This document shows positions 45,355 to 49,410 of a stretch of 49,410 bases of DNA, piece by piece. Under the pieces are notes generated by a model, which saw only the letters and a list, made by a program, of their open reading frames with translations, was not told where the DNA came from and made no database searches. The stretch spans positions 1 through 49,410 of the forward strand of contig CANJPU010000039.1 in assembly GCA_947476285.1 (NCBI GenBank), in the 5' to 3' direction. This stretch comes from Comamonadaceae bacterium. Lineage in GTDB: Bacteria > Pseudomonadota > Gammaproteobacteria > Burkholderiales > Burkholderiaceae_C. Positions within the stretch are counted from its first letter, which is position 1, and every line of letters begins with the position of its first letter. The position numbers were made by a program, and so were the translations under genes.

Positions 45355-45422
45355 GTCGGGTGGGAGTCACGGCCTGATGCTTGCCTGTAGAGGATGAGCA
45401 CGGCGGTGTCTCAGATGCCCTG

Positions 45423-45443
45423 GGGCCGGTCTTTCGCCGGCCC
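45423..45443. terminator. GC hairpin between BON and FecR-like genes
   Basis: GGGCCGG and CCGGCCC form a 7-base stem with 7-base loop. There is no T-tract, so it is a weak terminator at best. Confidence 0.35.
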
Positions 45444-45472
45444 GTGCTCGGTGCTTCATTCAAGGATTCCCC

Positions 45473-47809
45473 ATGCAGATGCCATCAGTCCGATATCGGA
45501 TCATTTCGCTCCTTGTCGCAACCGCTTCGATGGCCTTTTGCGGCTTGGCCGCCGCAGACCCGCCATCGCGGGTTGCGCGGCTGGGCTACATGTCAGGGCC
45601 TGTCAGCTTTTCGCCGGCCGGTGAAAACGACTGGGTGCAGGCTTCGGTGAATCGTCCGTTGACGACCGGAGACCGCATCTGGGCCGACGCGCGTGGCCGT
45701 ACGGAAATTCAGATTGGCGGCGCCATGGTTCGCCTCAATGGCGGCACCAGCTTGTCCATCCTCAATCTGGATGATCGCATCGTCCAGTTGCAGCTTACAC
45801 AGGGCAGCCTGAATGTGCGCGTGCGTCGTCTCGGTGCAGGTCAGATGTTCGAGGTCGATACGCCTAACCTGGCCTTCACCCTGCGCAAACCGGGTGAATA
45901 TCGCATCACCGTGGACCCCGACGGAAATGCGACCAACATCTTCGTACGTTCAGGCCAAGGCGAGGCATACGGAGAGGGCAGGGCCTATCTGGTGGATTCG
46001 CGCCAGCCCTTGCGTTTCTCGGGCAACGGCCTCAGCGATTTCCAGTATCTTGCGATGCCGCAAGCTGACGAATTCGACCGATGGTCCAGTGACCGCGATC
46101 GCCGCTTTGACACCTCGGTGTCGGCCCGCTATGTGTCGCAAGATGTGCTGGGCTACCAGGACCTGGATACGAACGGCACTTGGCGAGTCGATGCAAACTA
46201 CGGCAATGTCTGGTTTCCCAATCGGGTAGCCAGCGGCTGGGCTCCGTATCGAGACGGACATTGGGCCTGGGTCGATCCATGGGGTTGGACCTGGGTTGAT
46301 GATCAGCCCTGGGGCTTCGCGGTGTCGCACTACGGGCGCTGGGCGAATCTGCGTGGAAATTGGGGTTGGGTGCCAGGCCCGGTGCGCACCTCGGCTTGGT
46401 ATGCGCCTGCACTGGTTGTGTTTGTTGGCGGCGACAATTTTCAGTTGACGCTCTCAGCCGGCAATGTGAGTGGTGTTGCTTGGCTACCGCTCGGGCCGCG
46501 CGAGGTCTATCGGCCGGCCTACCAGGTTAGCCGCGGCTATTTCGAGAACGTCAACCGCAGCAACACGGTGGTTAGCAACACGGTCATCAATAACTATTAC
46601 GGCAACACGAACATCACCAACATCACCTACGTCAATCGGGCCGTGCCCGGTGCTGTGATTGCGGTGCCTACCACTGCCTTCGTGCAGTCGCAGCCTGTGT
46701 CCAGGGCGGCCGTGCGGGTGGCGCAGGAAGCCATCGTGAGTCGGCCGCTGACGATAGCCCCACCCGTTGCTCCAACCCAGGCCAGCGTGCGTGGCGCGGC
46801 CGCGCAGGGCGAGCGGCCACCCGCCAGAGTGTTCGACAAGCCAGTGGTTGCCCGCACGGCGCCGCCGGCCGCGCACGCTGGCTTTGCAGCGCAACAGTCG
46901 CAACTGGCTGAGAGGCCGGGGCGGCCGCTGGGCGATGCGGCGCGCAAGGACTTGAAACCTGCGCCTACCGCGCCCGCGCCTGTTGTCACGGTGGTGCCAC
47001 AGGCGACGCAGGCGGCTCCGACGCAGCGTCCGCCACAGCAGCAGGCCGGTCGACGCGAGGAATCCGGCCAGCGCTCACCGGGGCAATCCAGAACGGCCTC
47101 GCCTGCACCGGCCGATGCGGCACCGGCGCCGACACCGGTGCCACAGGCGACGCAGGCGGCTCCGACGCAGCGTTCGTCACCGCAGCAGGCGGATCGGCGC
47201 GAGCAGTCCGGACAGCAGCGCCCACCCGAACAGCCCAGAGCGGCGTCGCCTGCGCCTGTCGAGGTAGCTCCAACACCGGCGCCACAGGCGACGCAGGCGG
47301 CTCCGACGCAGCGTGCCGCGCCGCAGCAAGCGGATCGGCGCGAGCAGTCCGGACAGCAGCGCCCACCCGAACAGCCCAGAGCGGCGTCGCCTGCGCCAGT
47401 CGAGGTGGCACCGGCACCGGCAGCAAGACGCGCCACACCAGTCGAGCCAGCTGTGCAGGCACCAGAGCAGCGTGGTCAAAGTGGTCAACGCAATCAGGGC
47501 AATCAGGGCAATCGGCCAGAAAGAGAGCCGCGGGCGAACGCAGAGCAGCGCGCCCAACCCGCAAGTCCAGCGCCACAGCCAGCGCCACAGCCAGCGCCCA
47601 GGGCGACCGCGCCGGCCCCCGCTCCTGCTGAAGTGGCTCGACCCCCTCAGGTCGAGCGGCAGGCAAGTCCCCGTCCGGCTGCGCCACCTCCCGAACAGGC
47701 CCGGCCTGAATCCAGGGGTGCGGCTCGCGCACAAGGGCAAAGGCCCGCGGCCAGCGAGCCCGATGAGAAGAGGGGTCGCGCCGAAGAGGGACGGGATCGC
47801 AAGCCGTAA
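45473..47809 (+). CDS. FecR-domain and DUF6600-like protein with Pro-rich repeat tail
   Basis: 778 residues. The first 25 are a signal peptide. Residues about 60-160 form a FecR-like beta domain (TEIQIGGAMVRLNGGTSL). A Trp-rich part follows with WGWTWVDDQPWGFAVSHYGRWA, as in DUF6600 proteins. The last 330 residues are Pro/Gln/Ala-rich, with three copies of a 47-48 residue unit (QATQAAPTQR plus ADRREQSGQ plus AASPAP) at about 46990-47420. Probably a secreted or envelope protein. The function is not known to me. The ATG at 45473 is followed by a hydrophobic signal, so I kept it. Confidence 0.8.
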   Translation: MQMPSVRYRIISLLVATASMAFCGLAAADPPSRVARLGYMSGPVSFSPAGENDWVQASVNRPLTTGDRIWADARGRTEIQIGGAMVRLNGGTSLSILNLDDRIVQLQLTQGSLNVRVRRLGAGQMFEVDTPNLAFTLRKPGEYRITVDPDGNATNIFVRSGQGEAYGEGRAYLVDSRQPLRFSGNGLSDFQYLAMPQADEFDRWSSDRDRRFDTSVSARYVSQDVLGYQDLDTNGTWRVDANYGNVWFPNRVASGWAPYRDGHWAWVDPWGWTWVDDQPWGFAVSHYGRWANLRGNWGWVPGPVRTSAWYAPALVVFVGGDNFQLTLSAGNVSGVAWLPLGPREVYRPAYQVSRGYFENVNRSNTVVSNTVINNYYGNTNITNITYVNRAVPGAVIAVPTTAFVQSQPVSRAAVRVAQEAIVSRPLTIAPPVAPTQASVRGAAAQGERPPARVFDKPVVARTAPPAAHAGFAAQQSQLAERPGRPLGDAARKDLKPAPTAPAPVVTVVPQATQAAPTQRPPQQQAGRREESGQRSPGQSRTASPAPADAAPAPTPVPQATQAAPTQRSSPQQADRREQSGQQRPPEQPRAASPAPVEVAPTPAPQATQAAPTQRAAPQQADRREQSGQQRPPEQPRAASPAPVEVAPAPAARRATPVEPAVQAPEQRGQSGQRNQGNQGNRPEREPRANAEQRAQPASPAPQPAPQPAPRATAPAPAPAEVARPPQVERQASPRPAAPPPEQARPESRGAARAQGQRPAASEPDEKRGRAEEGRDRKP
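46990..47420 (+). repeat. Tandem 141-144 base repeats in the Pro-rich tail
   Basis: AGGCGACGCAGGCGGCTCC recurs at 47001, 47145 and 47286, so the period is 144 then 141 bases. The second and third units share long identical blocks. The copy number is likely to vary between strains. Confidence 0.85.
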
Positions 47810-47828
47810 GGTTCGTGGGGCTGAAAAC

Positions 47829-47856
47829 AAAAGGGCGCCCCAGGGCGCCCCTTTCT
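47829..47856. terminator. Terminator after the FecR-like gene
   Basis: AAGGGCGCC and GGCGCCCCTT pair with a short loop and one extra base, with A-run before and CTTTCTC after. It lies 20 bases after the stop codon at 47809. Confidence 0.65.
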
Positions 47857-47949
47857 CTTGGATGCCGCCATCGATTCAGGGTCTGTGGGCGGGGGGGGCA
47901 CATGGCAGTGGCTTGACGGGTCCACAGGTGGAATGCACAATAAATACGT

Positions 47950-47994
47950 AAGGAAATTCATTGGAAACATTTATGCTTTCTATTGGAATTCCTT
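47950..47994. promoter_or_regulatory. Inverted repeat in front of the toxin-antitoxin pair, candidate operator
   Basis: AAGGAAATTC (47950-47959) and GGAATTCCTT (47985-47994) are imperfect inverted arms in an AT-rich stretch before the antitoxin ATG at 48028. The right arm contains a full GGAATTCC palindrome. RHH-type antitoxins bind such repeats to repress their own operon. This is inference. Confidence 0.4.
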
Positions 47995-48027
47995 GTGCTA
48001 CCATTCGCTGTCATATGGAGGCAGTTC

Positions 48028-48294
48028 ATGCAAACGGAAACGCTGCTGCAATTGAAGGGGTTCCCTGTTCAACTCAAATCACTGATCCAACGCGAGGCGG
48101 ATGGACATCGGCGCAGCCTCACTCAGGAGGCTATCGTTCTGCTGGAGGAGGCCATGCTGGCCAGGGCTTCGTCGCATCATCCGAAGCGCGATCAGATCGA
48201 TGAGATTTTGGATCGCTACCATAAGCTTCCGACAATAGACAAACGCCCTATGGACGGCATCATCGAATACGATGATCTTGGCTTGCCCAAATGA
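48028..48294 (+). CDS. Ribbon-helix-helix-type antitoxin
   Basis: 88 residues. The first 45 (LKGFPVQLKSLIQREADGHRRSLTQEAIVLLEEAM) fit an Arc/FitA-like ribbon-helix-helix DNA-binding part. The tail is acidic and probably wraps around the toxin. GGAG precedes the ATG. The stop overlaps the PIN toxin start by four bases (ATGA). Confidence 0.82.
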   Translation: MQTETLLQLKGFPVQLKSLIQREADGHRRSLTQEAIVLLEEAMLARASSHHPKRDQIDEILDRYHKLPTIDKRPMDGIIEYDDLGLPK

Positions 48295-48770
48295 AGGTCT
48301 TGAAGAAGCTCGAAGGTGCTGTCGTCGACTCCTCCCCGATAGTGAGCATCTTTGAGAATCGCTCATCTGCCAGGGCGTTCCGGCAAGGGCTCAAAAGATC
48401 TTCGGCGCTATATATGAGCGCCGGTACCCTGATGGAGCTGTCCGTCATCTTTATTGGACAGAAGTCTGCTGAGGGCACTGGGCCTCTGGATGATCTTCTT
48501 GCTCAATTCAACATTCGGATCGAACCTTTGGATGCTCCGATGGTGATGCACGGCCGTTATGGATGTGTTCATTACGGAAAGGGGCACAACCCCGCCAGCC
48601 TGAACATGGGTGATTTGTTCTCGTATTCTTTGGCCAAGCAGATGAATCTGCCGCTATTCTTCGAGGGACTTGACTTTCCTCGAACGGACATTCCAGACGC
48701 CATGTTGATGTTGGGCTACGCATTCGACACGAAGCATTCCCCAAGCATCTTGCAGGTGTCGTCGCCGTAG
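48291..48770 (+). CDS. vapC: VapC-type PIN-domain toxin
   Basis: 159 residues. The acidic PIN residues are Asp13 (VVDSSPIVSIF), Glu49 (TLMELSVI), Asp108 (NMGDLFSYSLAKQMNLPLFF) and Asp128/Asp133 (GLDFPRTDI). The family are Mg2+-dependent RNases that cut tRNA or rRNA. The first 10 residues before the VVD strand are longer than usual, so a start further in is possible. It is coupled to the antitoxin. Confidence 0.87.
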   Translation: MKVLKKLEGAVVDSSPIVSIFENRSSARAFRQGLKRSSALYMSAGTLMELSVIFIGQKSAEGTGPLDDLLAQFNIRIEPLDAPMVMHGRYGCVHYGKGHNPASLNMGDLFSYSLAKQMNLPLFFEGLDFPRTDIPDAMLMLGYAFDTKHSPSILQVSSP

Positions 48771-48788
48771 CGTGGGGGCGGACAAAAA

Positions 48789-48816
48789 TGAAAGGGCACC
48801 GTAAGGCGCCCTTTCT
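48789..48816. terminator. Shared terminator between the toxin gene and rpoD
   Basis: AAAGGGC-ACC and GG-CGCCCTTT form a stem with one mismatch and a GTAA loop, with T and A tracts on the two sides. It sits between converging ends at 48770 and 48835. Confidence 0.7.
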
Positions 48817-48834
48817 TCTGGATGCCGCAACCGA

Positions 48835-49410
<576 letters not shown>

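Overview
The window reads as one contiguous, GC-rich chromosomal segment of a betaproteobacterium of the order Burkholderiales, probably near Comamonadaceae. The evidence is a Bug-type solute receptor, the short Trp-rich membrane protein typical of that order, and acs, ilvD, lgt, nnrS, ccoNOQP and rpoD of betaproteobacterial character. No rRNA, tRNA, CRISPR array or insertion sequence was seen.

Layout. 1-9.5 kb is mostly housekeeping and carbon metabolism: acetyl-CoA synthetase, a small membrane protein, cytochrome c, a Trp-rich protein, dihydroxy-acid dehydratase, Lgt, a Bug receptor coupled to a malonyl-CoA-synthetase-like ligase, and a hemerythrin. 9.6-13.5 kb has nnrS, then an ankyrin-repeat protein and a protein of AT-richer composition ending in a eukaryote-style CaaX box. 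13.5-18.9 kb is a tightly overlapped operon: nitronate monooxygenase, B12-dependent ribonucleotide reductase carrying an intein, nitroreductase. 19-21.6 kb has a REP-like repeat, a parvulin and an Ala/Ser-Pro-rich membrane protein. 21.6-37 kb is a low-oxygen block: UspA proteins, ccoI-ccoS-ccoNOQP-ccoG-ccoH, a P2-type cation ATPase, a phosphoribosyltransferase, a lipoprotein, a PAS sensor kinase with NarL-type regulator, and a double UspA. CRP/FNR-type palindromes precede many of these units. 37-45 kb is a catabolic cluster around a split B12-dependent acyl-CoA mutase: MeaB, a CaiB/BaiF CoA-transferase, both mutase subunits, a crotonase-fold protein, a LysR regulator, a citryl-CoA-lyase-like protein and an SDR. 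45-49.4 kb holds a BON lipoprotein, a FecR-like Pro-rich protein, a VapBC-type toxin-antitoxin pair and the 3' part of rpoD.

How the parts work together. The 22.6-37 kb block looks like a micro-oxic respiration and stress regulon under an FNR-type activator that is not encoded here. The 37-45 kb cluster looks like a single pathway for an unknown branched dicarboxylic acyl-CoA. Two near-identical T-N11-A operators, one in front of each arm, suggest the LysR protein controls both.

The least expected signals are three. First, two unlinked genes (2454 and 20435) share the same promoter layout, TTCGT-N16-TTCGT followed 31-32 bases later by YANNNT, with the last repeat exactly 89 bases before each ATG. 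Both encode proteins with a central hydrophobic segment and Ser-Pro-rich regions. Second, a protein ends in the same five residues as human N-Ras. Third, the mutase cluster has by-eye substitutions at key residues in three of its enzymes. Together the first two suggest a set of host-directed proteins; the third suggests chemistry not yet described.
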